The notes below the pieces were generated by a model. It was given only the letters and a program-made list of their open reading frames with translations. It was not told the DNA's origin and ran no database searches. Shown here one piece after another: positions 1-5,784 of a stretch of 7,122 bases of DNA. Both the position numbers and the translations under genes were made by a program. This DNA comes from Nitrospirota bacterium (GTDB taxonomy: Bacteria; Nitrospirota; Thermodesulfovibrionia; Thermodesulfovibrionales; SM23-35). Position 1 is the stretch's first letter. Every line of letters begins with the position of its first letter. Location of the stretch: the NCBI GenBank assembly GCA_018262395.1, contig JAGSYM010000051.1, positions 1 through 7,122 on the forward strand. The letters run 5' to 3'.

Positions 1-1434
1 ATCACCTATGGTGATGTTTCCCATTGACCGGAACAGGCGTTCCGCAGGCTGTTCGAAAAATCTGAGCATAAGACTCAGATAGAATGGAGCAATGAGCGTA
101 AAACCCCCGATGATAAAGAGGATTCCCAGATAGGCGAGAAGGGGAAATGCAAAAGGAGCGTTCCGGTAATCCAGATATGCTATGATCAGACCGGACAGGA
201 TGCAGAAAATGCCCGCAACGGAGACGGATTTTTGGTATCTCCTGTATCTGCCTTCAAATGAACCCTCCCGTGAAGTCTCATGAGGCCTGATTTTTGAGGC
301 TTCATATGAAGGGACAATCGATGCGACGAGCGATACAACCATGCCCAGCACGAGTGCCATGATGGCATCGCGCTTCGTTATCAGATAATCAGAAACGGTA
401 ATGGTGCTGTAGAGCGTTGATATGGTTTTTTCCACAGCGATTACAGAAAAATATGCGGCAAATTGGCCGAGGATAATCCCGAGGAGGGAGCCGACAAGTC
501 CCAGAACAAATCCCTGGACAGTGAACATCAGTATCACGGTCTTCCTGTCGGCTCCGAGACCGCGCAGGATTCCTATTTCTGACCTCCTCTTTATCACGGT
601 AATGAACACCGTGTTATACAGGAGGAATATCCCGACGAGAATCGCAATGAGACTTACAAACTGCAAGTTGTAACGGAATGACATGACAAGTGCCTTCCGG
701 TTCCTGAAGAGCTCTTCCTTTTGTTTCAATGCGAGATGAGGGGGGAGGTTCTTCCGTATTTCATCGGCTGTGTGTTGATCAGTCGCAAGATCTATCCTCG
801 AAAGATATCCGGCCTTGCCAAAATATTCCTGAAAATTTCCGATGTCCATGGTTACCGTGTTTGTAGGGAGAACATCGGAATCGAGCACATCCAGAATTTT
901 CAGGGCATACTCCCTGTCATACACGAGGGCATTCAGGGTGTCTCCTTTTTTCAGGGCATACTTTTCGCAAAATCTCTTTGTTGCGAGGATGCCGTTGATT
1001 GTCCGGTAAAAGATTTCCCAGTCTGTATTTTTGTACGTCAAGCCTCCTGCCAATCCTTTATTCCTCTGAGAGAATGTCAGGAACTGAGCAGCTTTCAGGG
1101 TGTATACGCCGTTAATGTCGATGGTATCATGCAGTGCAGGAAGATAACCGAAGGTCTTAATGACAGGGAGGCTGTCCTCTTCCACGAAACGCACGTCCCG
1201 GTAAATCTGTTCATCGAAATCAGTCTCTGATATATCGAGGATTTCATGGGTGGCATGCGGATTGATCCCCCTGATTTCGGATTCAAATGAGGTGATCGCC
1301 CGGTCAGAGGCGACCTTAACACCCGTGAAGAGACCTATTCCAAGGGCAATGCCGATGATCGAGAGAACCGTCAGAAATTTCTCTTCCCTGATGTTTCTGA
1401 TAACCAGCATTCTGAGCAGTTTCAGAAATTTCAA
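1..1434 (-). CDS. FtsX-type ABC transporter permease (MacB/LolE-like), 3' end beyond the window
   Basis: Membrane subunit of an ABC exporter, expected to pair with the ATPase encoded just upstream. The frame is open for 478 codons to base 1, so the C-terminus is missing. Residues ~20-40 form a membrane segment (TVLSIIGIALGIGLFTGV) after a basic start (RNIREEK). Residues ~41-250 form a large periplasmic domain. Further membrane segments follow near residues 258-282, 297-330 and 350-372, the last ending in the FtsX-typical VPSYEASKIRPHE turn. Two more hydrophobic segments follow before the edge, as expected for the long, duplicated LolC/E-like permeases of about 800 residues. I chose the TTG at 1434 because AAGG lies 9 bases upstream and MKFLKLLRMLVIRN is a normal FtsX start. 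The ATG at 1410 has no visible ribosome site. The frame is open upstream only to a TAG inside the C/G-tract palindrome (1471-1473). Family assignment is firm; the substrate is unknown, and the neighbouring lipocalin-like gene hints at a hydrophobic one. Confidence 0.88.
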   Translation of the reverse strand, partial: MKFLKLLRMLVIRNIREEKFLTVLSIIGIALGIGLFTGVKVASDRAITSFESEIRGINPHATHEILDISETDFDEQIYRDVRFVEEDSLPVIKTFGYLPALHDTIDINGVYTLKAAQFLTFSQRNKGLAGGLTYKNTDWEIFYRTINGILATKRFCEKYALKKGDTLNALVYDREYALKILDVLDSDVLPTNTVTMDIGNFQEYFGKAGYLSRIDLATDQHTADEIRKNLPPHLALKQKEELFRNRKALVMSFRYNLQFVSLIAILVGIFLLYNTVFITVIKRRSEIGILRGLGADRKTVILMFTVQGFVLGLVGSLLGIILGQFAAYFSVIAVEKTISTLYSTITVSDYLITKRDAIMALVLGMVVSLVASIVPSYEASKIRPHETSREGSFEGRYRRYQKSVSVAGIFCILSGLIIAYLDYRNAPFAFPLLAYLGILFIIGGFTLIAPFYLSLMLRFFEQPAERLFRSMGNITIGD

Positions 1435-1448
1435 CGAGGCAAACCTTA

Positions 1449-1493
1449 AATCCCCCCTTCCCCCCCTTTTCTAAAAGGGGGATTGGGGGGGTT
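1449..1493. repeat. C/G-tract palindromic element between ATPase and permease genes
   Basis: An exact inverted repeat, CCCCCTTTT (1462-1470) and AAAAGGGGG (1473-1481), has a two-base centre. It is flanked by outer runs of C (1452-1457) and G (1485-1491), separated by 3-base bulges. It fills most of the 96-base gap between the ATPase stop and the permease start. Its shape matches palindromic repeats I recall as dispersed in Nitrospirota and deltaproteobacterial genomes. In RNA it would form a very stable hairpin, possibly stabilising upstream ATPase mRNA or attenuating permease expression. No clean U-run follows on the transcribed strand, so a simple terminator is not supported. Confidence 0.75.
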
Positions 1494-1530
1494 ACTCATT
1501 TTAAAAATCCTTCTCTTCTGCGTAAATGTT

Positions 1531-2187
1531 TTATGCAAAGATCATCCCGTCTTTCATTGTCATCATCCTCTGAGCATATGCAGCAATATGCGCTTCGTGG
1601 GTAACGAGGACAACCGTTTTGCCTGTTTTACCTGTTAACCGCTGAATGATATCCATGATCATCGTGCCTGTTTCACTGTCAAGACTTCCTGTCGGTTCAT
1701 CTGCAAGGATTATCTCAGGGTCATGGATAAGTGCCCGTGCGATGGCTACGCGCTGCTGTTCGCCGCCTGAAAGTTGATAGGGGTAACTATTTTCCTTTCC
1801 TCCAAGCCCCATGTCCTGAATGTATGCTCCGACTTTTTCATCATTTTCAGCTCGGTTCAGCAGGAGGGGCATCGATATGTTTTCGAAGACGGTGATGTTC
1901 GGCAAGAGGTTGAAAAACTGGAAGATAAAGCCCACCTTACTCCTTCTGAACAATGTCAGGTCCTCATCGGTATATGCCGATATATTTTCTCCGTCAATAA
2001 TTACGCTGCCCTGTTCTGGTATGTCCATACCCCCGATAAGGTTCAGAAGGGTGGATTTCCCGCAACCGGAACTGCCCATGATCGAGACAAACTCCCCCCC
2101 TTGAATCTCAAGGGTTAACCCCTTGAGAACTGTATGTCCTCCGTAGGATTTTTGGATATTTTCGAGTTTAATCATTGGTAAGCCCAT
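1531..2187 (-). CDS. ABC transporter ATP-binding protein, LolD/MacB type
   Basis: Cytoplasmic ATPase (218 residues, a full single-domain length) that should drive the FtsX-type permease encoded downstream. All nucleotide-binding elements are present in order: aromatic A-loop Y15, Walker [10 protein letters not shown] (38-46), Q-loop Q90 in FQFFNLLP, signature [15 protein letters not shown] (139-153), Walker B IILADE (159-164) with catalytic E164, D-loop SLD (168-170) and switch histidine H197 in VTHE. The Q-loop and signature are typical of the MacB/LolD/FtsE group, whose members work mechanically on periplasmic or outer-membrane substrates rather than by classical transport through the permease. 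The start at 2187 has GAGGGG about 10 bases upstream. The internal ATG at 2175 ([11 protein letters not shown]) fits the domain equally well but lacks a clear ribosome site. It is 96 bases upstream of the permease and 189 bases downstream of the lipocalin-like gene, probably one operon. Confidence 0.95.
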   Translation of the reverse strand: MGLPMIKLENIQKSYGGHTVLKGLTLEIQGGEFVSIMGSSGCGKSTLLNLIGGMDIPEQGSVIIDGENISAYTDEDLTLFRRSKVGFIFQFFNLLPNITVFENISMPLLLNRAENDEKVGAYIQDMGLGGKENSYPYQLSGGEQQRVAIARALIHDPEIILADEPTGSLDSETGTMIMDIIQRLTGKTGKTVVLVTHEAHIAAYAQRMMTMKDGMIFA

Positions 2188-2273
2188 TAAATGCTATCCC
2201 CTCTCATGTATCTAACTTACGTTATTAGAATGCTTAATGGTTGCCGGCTGATACAATATTTTCGCTCATTCTC

Positions 2274-2326
2274 GGTCCCGATATGCGTCGGGACCTCCGA
2301 AGTGAATTCTGTCTTCGACAGTATTC
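2274..2326. repeat. Two adjacent hairpins in the lipocalin-ATPase gap
   Basis: The first hairpin is GGTCCCGA (2274-2281) paired with TCGGGACC (2288-2295) around a 6-base loop. The second is GAATTCTGTC (2304-2313) paired with GACAGTATTC (2317-2326), with one mismatch and a TTC loop. The 189-base gap (2188-2376) holds little else I can recognise. Neither hairpin is followed by a U-run on the minus strand, so they look more like mRNA-processing or stability elements, or repeat remnants, than an intrinsic terminator. The '(G)TCCCGA...TCGGGAC' core resembles another dispersed repeat type from memory. Confidence 0.6.
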
Positions 2327-2376
2327 AAATCCGCACAAATACAATATCTGCCGTCCGGTTTATGCATAATGTGAGC

Positions 2377-3420
2377 TCAATACCCTGTCATTTCAACATA
2401 CGCCCTGCCCCGTACTGAACCTTCAACCCGGCAAGCACCTTCCCAATAATAGTTGCCGCTCGTACTAAATGCGACAACTTCCTGGTCCTGTATCAGCGGA
2501 GAAAGCCGAAGGGTTATTTTTTCCGAAGGAATTTTTATTTCCCACCGTGAAGGATATCTTGCTCCCGTCTTATTAGATGAATAATAGGACAGGGTAGTAA
2601 TGGAGAAGTCATCCTTATCAAGAATTCTGTATCTTCCATCCTGATAAACGAACGTTCCTGACGAATTCCGGTCAATCGAGCCGTCTTTATTCCTGAGCAT
2701 ATAGAGCATTATCTCCCTGTTGTCATCAAGGTGAACAGCGAACCAGTTCCATCCAGCCTGTTTTTCACCCAGTCCCCTCGTGGAGATTTCCCTGTCGAAC
2801 CAGCTCTTCCCTTTCACGTGGTAGACTTTATCACCGATTGTCAGTTTGCCCTGAGTGTTCATCCGGGTGTATGAGAAATAAACAGAAGCAATGAGAGGTG
2901 ACTCCTCAGATTTTCGTGAATATCCGTTTTTGCCGTTGAGCACCAGAGGCTTGACAGGCTCCATATGCAGATCTATAGATTTGTTGCCGTCTGACGCCTT
3001 CACGCGCATCCCCTTAAACGTGCCTTCCAAGACATTGTTCCCCGTCCAGACCTTCAATTGTTTATCATCTGCTCCTGCATATTCATAGATTCCTGCATCA
3101 GCACTATCAGAAAAATGAAAGGTATTACCCAAAATATCAGAGACTGCAAAGTGCGATATATATACTCTGTTCACTCCAAATCGTGAACTATAGTCTCTTT
3201 TCTGGACATTCACGACGAAAAAGGTGAGTTCATATCCGAATTCCCTACCGCTCTCGTCATGCAGGTGCCCTGTGAAGTACCACCACTGAACTCTGTAATC
3301 TTTTTTATAGAAGAAATCCTCCGGCACCTTCACGGTATAATCACTGGTTACATCGCGGTACTCCTGAGCGGCTGCAGGGATATAGAAGAATAAAATGAAA
3401 AGAATCCCCAATCGAGCCAT
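2377..3420 (-). CDS. Secreted lipocalin-like protein of the AttH/CrtC family
   Basis: Periplasmic protein of 347 residues with a double calycin (lipocalin-like) fold, in the family that includes AttH of AttEFGH systems and CrtC-type carotenoid hydratases. The start MARLGILFILFFYIPAAAQ is a cleavable signal peptide (cut after AAA or AAAQ, no lipobox cysteine). Family hallmarks are QWWYFTGHL (45-53), SWFDRE (206-211), GWNWF (223-227), YWEGACRVEG (325-334) and a terminal GRAYVEMTGY (338-347). The aromatic and acidic residues of these blocks line the junction of the two barrels in known members. Members are proposed to bind or modify lipids or isoprenoids; whether this one is an enzyme cannot be told. 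The ATG at 3420 gives the signal peptide directly, although no ribosome site is visible. ATG 3432 (MTSL-) is possible. The frame stays open to ATG 3627, but that extension translates a palindromic repeat and is unlikely to be protein. It probably heads the operon with the ABC ATPase and permease. Confidence 0.88.
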   Translation of the reverse strand: MARLGILFILFFYIPAAAQEYRDVTSDYTVKVPEDFFYKKDYRVQWWYFTGHLHDESGREFGYELTFFVVNVQKRDYSSRFGVNRVYISHFAVSDILGNTFHFSDSADAGIYEYAGADDKQLKVWTGNNVLEGTFKGMRVKASDGNKSIDLHMEPVKPLVLNGKNGYSRKSEESPLIASVYFSYTRMNTQGKLTIGDKVYHVKGKSWFDREISTRGLGEKQAGWNWFAVHLDDNREIMLYMLRNKDGSIDRNSSGTFVYQDGRYRILDKDDFSITTLSYYSSNKTGARYPSRWEIKIPSEKITLRLSPLIQDQEVVAFSTSGNYYWEGACRVEGSVRGRAYVEMTGY

Positions 3421-3427
3421 TAACGAT

Positions 3428-3503
3428 GTCATTGCGAGCACAGCGAAGCAATCTCTGCCTTTTGCATGAGATTGCCACTCACCTTTCAGGTGCTCGCAAT
3501 GAC
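3428..3503. repeat. Nested palindromic dispersed repeat (REP/MITE-like)
   Basis: Perfect 14-base terminal arms, GTCATTGCGAGCAC (3428-3441) and GTGCTCGCAATGAC (3490-3503), enclose a second exact 8-base pair, GCAATCTC (3448-3455) and GAGATTGC (3468-3475). I recognise the general form as a common dispersed palindrome in Nitrospirota, deltaproteobacteria and some candidate phyla. It has no coding capacity for mobility; if mobile, it would depend on an enzyme encoded elsewhere. Its left edge overlaps the alternative ATG at 3432 and lies 8 bases from the preferred start of the lipocalin-like gene. It therefore occupies the position where that gene's leader and ribosome site should be. Confidence 0.85.
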
Positions 3504-3597
3504 AAAATGATTGTTTGATTGATCTATTTATCAAGAGGAATAGGTTAATAACAAGTTGTCTCATTATTTGAAAATAATGAAAATAAAATTCCAGACA

Positions 3598-3643
3598 AGT
3601 CCGGCGTGGATCTCCGCAGGGAGTCACTCCGACCGGAATGACA
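3598..3643. repeat. Possible degenerate palindromic repeat
   Basis: GC-rich patch in an otherwise AT-rich intergenic region. It contains CTCC-GCAG-GGAG, then GGAGT-C-ACTCC (3620-3630), with CCGG at each side, and ends in CCGGAATGAC. On the minus strand it begins GTCATTCCGG, the usual opening of another dispersed palindrome type. It is imperfect, so it may be a decayed copy. The rest of the divergent gap (3504-3690) is AT-rich; I see no convincing minus-strand promoter there. Confidence 0.4.
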
Positions 3644-3688
3644 GCCTTTGATACCTTATAGGTCTGTTGATTGGTAGTTTATTAGAAT

Positions 3689-3718
3689 GAAACGGTTCTT
3701 GACAAGGTTGAACGTTTC
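3689..3718. promoter_or_regulatory. Imperfect inverted repeat around the -35 box (possible operator)
   Basis: GAAACGGTTC (3689-3698) and GAACGTTTC (3710-3718) pair over nine bases with one bulged G. The 11-base centre contains the TTGACA box of the protease promoter. The position is right for a repressor or activator, but no regulator gene is in the window, so this remains a guess. Confidence 0.35.
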
Positions 3719-3727
3719 AGATATTTT
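3699..3727 (+). promoter_or_regulatory. Sigma-70-like promoter for the M48 protease gene
   Basis: A perfect TTGACA -35 box (3699-3704), a 17-base spacer and TATTTT as the -10 box (3722-3727, four of six consensus bases). Transcription would start near 3734, giving a leader of about 30 bases that contains the AAGGGAGA ribosome site (3746-3753) before the ATG at 3765. Confidence 0.6.
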
Positions 3728-3764
3728 TAAATATCAATAGAGCAAAAGGGAGATACGTATTCTC

Positions 3765-5216
3765 ATGATCCGCCACATTTCTCAGATAGTCTCCATCACT
3801 CTCATCTATCTTACCCTTGTCCAATGTGCTGTTAACCCAGTCACGGGGAAACAGGAACTTATGCTTGTATCCGAAAGCCAGGAAGTTTCCATGGGTAAAG
3901 AGTTTTATCCAAGCGCTCTGTGGGGAGATGTGGGAGGCGGCGGAGAATTCCGTGATGAACAGTTGCATTCTTATCTAAAGGAGACCGTGCTGCGAATTCA
4001 TGCTGTTTCGCACAGGCCAAACCTGCCTGTAGATTTTGCCATTCAGAACAGTTCAGTGCCGAATGCGTGGGCAATTCCCGGGCATGTGGTGATTACGAGG
4101 GGATTACTTGCGGGGCTCGAAAATGAGGCAGAATTTGTCTTTGTGATGGGACACGAGATGGGGCATGTCGCGGCCCGCCATTCCGCCCGGCAGATGACCT
4201 ATGGCATGTTGCAGCAGGTCGGGCTGGGTGCAGCAGGTATAGCGCTCAGCGGTTCAGACTATGCAAATCTCGCCCTTGGTGTGGGGGCAGTTGGGAGCAG
4301 CCTCTTGCTTCTGAAATACGGGCGGGATGACGAACTCGAGGCAGATGGACTCGGTATCCAGTATATGGTAAAACTCGGCTATGATCCCCGCAATGCCATC
4401 AGCGCACACAGGAATCTTGAAAGAATTTCCCAGGAGTATCTGGAATCTGCAGGTAAAGACCCTCAGGAAAGAGGGTTTTTTGAAGACCTTCTCTCGACGC
4501 ATCCGAGGACATCAGTTAGAATCGATGAGCTCCAGATGATGATCAACAAGATGCAGTCGGGCAAGATTTCAGGTGATGGAACTTATAGGAACAGATATCA
4601 GGCCAAAACAGAAGGGCTCATGGACAAAAACCGGATTTACCTCGCCTATTATGACCAGGCAGCACGGGCATACCAGAAGAATAACCTTGATGAGGCTTAT
4701 TCGCTCATAGACAAAGCTCTGGCTAAAGACCGAAGCCAGCCGGCATTTCATACCCTGAAGGGCTTCATCTTCCTCAAAAAGAAAAACTACAGTGAGTCCA
4801 AAAACAATTTTCAATCATCAATAAACCTCGACAAGGATTATGCCCCTGCTCACAGAGGTTTGGGCACGCTTCTCTATTACCAGGATAATTATCGCGAAGG
4901 CATCAATTACCTGAACCGGAGCCTTTCCCTTTACCCGCAGGATGCTCTTTCTCAGTATTTTCTCGGCATGAGTTACTTCAGGATGAAGGATTACAAGACA
5001 GCCATCCCGTATTTGAAAGCATTTGCGGAGGTACAGCCCAAACATCCGGAAGTATATGGAGTTCTCGGGATATGCTTTGAAAAGTCGGGTGATACCTCAT
5101 CAGCCTATCAGGCATATAGCCTTCAAGTGAAAGTTGCTCCGGATAGCGAAATGGGCAGACACGCAGCCTCACGCATGTCGGCATTGAAGCCGGTGCTGCA
5201 AAAACAAAATCGCTGA
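3765..5216 (+). CDS. M48 zinc metalloprotease lipoprotein with C-terminal TPRs (BepA-like)
   Basis: Envelope metalloprotease of 483 residues, close to the length of BepA, which degrades or helps assemble outer-membrane proteins. A signal peptide ends in LVQC, with C21 as the likely lipidated residue. Q at -1 is unusual for a lipobox, but CAVNPVTGKQEL is the standard start of M48 lipoproteins. The protease domain carries the edge-strand motif NAWAIPGHVVITRGLL (100-115), zinc ligands H130 and H134 in HEMGH with catalytic E131, and the third ligand E190 in ELEAD. A histidine in the THPRTSVR motif (H246) corresponds to the regulatory His loop described for BepA. Five tetratricopeptide repeats follow, at about 295-328, 327-360, 361-394, 395-428 and 429-462, a likely docking surface for substrates or the BAM machinery. 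The ribosome site AAGGGAGA lies about 11 bases before the ATG. The gene is complete, with all active-site residues intact. The GroES-like gene follows by 46 bases. Confidence 0.94.
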   Translation: MIRHISQIVSITLIYLTLVQCAVNPVTGKQELMLVSESQEVSMGKEFYPSALWGDVGGGGEFRDEQLHSYLKETVLRIHAVSHRPNLPVDFAIQNSSVPNAWAIPGHVVITRGLLAGLENEAEFVFVMGHEMGHVAARHSARQMTYGMLQQVGLGAAGIALSGSDYANLALGVGAVGSSLLLLKYGRDDELEADGLGIQYMVKLGYDPRNAISAHRNLERISQEYLESAGKDPQERGFFEDLLSTHPRTSVRIDELQMMINKMQSGKISGDGTYRNRYQAKTEGLMDKNRIYLAYYDQAARAYQKNNLDEAYSLIDKALAKDRSQPAFHTLKGFIFLKKKNYSESKNNFQSSINLDKDYAPAHRGLGTLLYYQDNYREGINYLNRSLSLYPQDALSQYFLGMSYFRMKDYKTAIPYLKAFAEVQPKHPEVYGVLGICFEKSGDTSSAYQAYSLQVKVAPDSEMGRHAASRMSALKPVLQKQNR

Positions 5217-5262
5217 ATATCGATCTGCACGAATCAGGGTGACAGGGAAAAGATGGGATAGG

Positions 5263-5655
5263 ATGAAAGCAGGGAAAAATCTTGTTATTGTTGGGGACAG
5301 GGTTCTTATTGATCCTGATGAAGGAATAGATAAAAGGAGTTCAGGGCTTTATCTTCCCCCTACTGTCAGGGAAAAGGAAAAGGTGCTCACCGGATATGTT
5401 GTCAAAACAGGGCCTGGGTATCCGGTTCCCGACCCAACTGTAACAGATGAGCCATGGGCTGCGGGCAGGAAAAAAGAAGTAAAATATGTTCCTCTTCAGG
5501 CAACAGCAGGGGATTACGCAATCTTCTTGAAGGAAGCTGCTGTCGAGATTGAGTTCGAAGAAAAAAAATACCTGATCGTACCCCATTCCGCGATCCTCGC
5601 CCTCGTTCGTATAGACCTGACGGAAGTAGAACAGGAAAGCGAATCCGAGAGGTGA
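5263..5655 (+). CDS. Divergent GroES/Cpn10-like co-chaperonin
   Basis: Cytoplasmic protein of about 130 residues related to the GroEL cap GroES. Recognisable parts are the opening strand VIVGDRVLIDP (8-18), a mobile-loop segment with the hydrophobic tripeptide of SSGLYLPP (26-33), GYVVKTGPG (44-52), GDYAIFLKEAAVEIEF, and the closing strand YLIVPHSAILALV. It is longer than classical GroES (about 95 residues). About 30 extra residues, rich in proline and charge, lie between the GPG turn and the GDYAIF strand, roughly where the GroES roof loop sits, and an acidic tail (EVEQESESER) follows. I prefer ATG 5263 because it places the GDRVLI strand at the usual distance from the start and has GGGA just upstream. 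GTG 5239 is in frame and adds eight residues. No GroEL gene is adjacent, so it is probably a second, specialised Cpn10. It lies in the same direction as, and close behind, the M48 gene, suggesting shared transcription. Confidence 0.85.
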   Translation: MKAGKNLVIVGDRVLIDPDEGIDKRSSGLYLPPTVREKEKVLTGYVVKTGPGYPVPDPTVTDEPWAAGRKKEVKYVPLQATAGDYAIFLKEAAVEIEFEEKKYLIVPHSAILALVRIDLTEVEQESESER

Positions 5656-5727
5656 TCTCTGTATCCGTATAAAACTCTCAACAATTATCCAATGCCGGGA
5701 TTTTTTTGGCAAGGATTTTTTATATAA

Positions 5728-5746
5728 TTCAATTGAATCAATTGAA
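5728..5746. promoter_or_regulatory. Perfect 19-bp palindrome in the methyltransferase promoter (probable operator)
   Basis: TTCAATTGA-A-TCAATTGAA is a perfect inverted repeat. It also reads as two tandem copies of TCAATTGAA (5729-5737, 5738-5746), each holding the hexamer CAATTG. It overlaps the last base of a TATAAT at 5723-5728 on one side and the -35 box (5742-5747) of the better promoter on the other. A repressor bound here, or methylation of CAATTG, could autoregulate the methyltransferase. Its symmetry is plain in the sequence; the function is inferred. Confidence 0.6.
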
Positions 5747-5769
5747 ATGTTTCCTGCACGATTTATAAT
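5742..5769 (+). promoter_or_regulatory. Sigma-70-like promoter of the methyltransferase gene
   Basis: TTGAAA (5742-5747, five of six), a 16-base spacer and a perfect TATAAT (5764-5769). Transcription would begin near 5776, leaving only about 8-9 leader bases and cutting into the AAGGGGG ribosome site (5770-5776), so translation could be nearly leaderless. A second TATAAT at 5723-5728 has no good -35 box but would give a leader containing both the palindrome and the full ribosome site. Confidence 0.5.
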
Positions 5770-5784
5770 AAGGGGGCGCGACCG

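Noticed and set aside
721..1230. Plus-strand open frame of 169 codons
   Set aside because: It lies antisense to the periplasmic domain of the permease. It has no recognisable motif or ribosome site, and the minus-strand frame is clearly the gene.
2191..2418. Plus-strand open frame of 75 codons in the lipocalin-ATPase gap
   Set aside because: It runs through the two hairpins into the 3' end of the lipocalin gene, with no ribosome site and no protein-like composition.
3428..3503. Riboswitch or small RNA gene at the large palindrome
   Set aside because: The nested perfect arms match a dispersed palindromic repeat type. No aptamer core or promoter-terminator pair was seen.
3421..3627. N-terminal extension of the lipocalin-like protein to the ATG at 3627
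   Set aside because: The added 69 residues translate the palindromic repeat, place the clear signal peptide in the interior and have no ribosome site. The shorter start is far more likely.
5223..5262. GTG at 5239 as the start of the GroES-like gene
   Set aside because: It would add eight unconserved residues (the GTG-encoded Met, then TGKRWDR) before the usual Cpn10 opening and has a poor ribosome site. It is kept only as an alternative.
5690..5721. Possible intrinsic terminator after the GroES-like gene (TGCC...GGCA with T-runs)
   Set aside because: The stem is only 4 bp, and the T-run lies inside the loop rather than directly after a strong stem, so I do not list it as a terminator.
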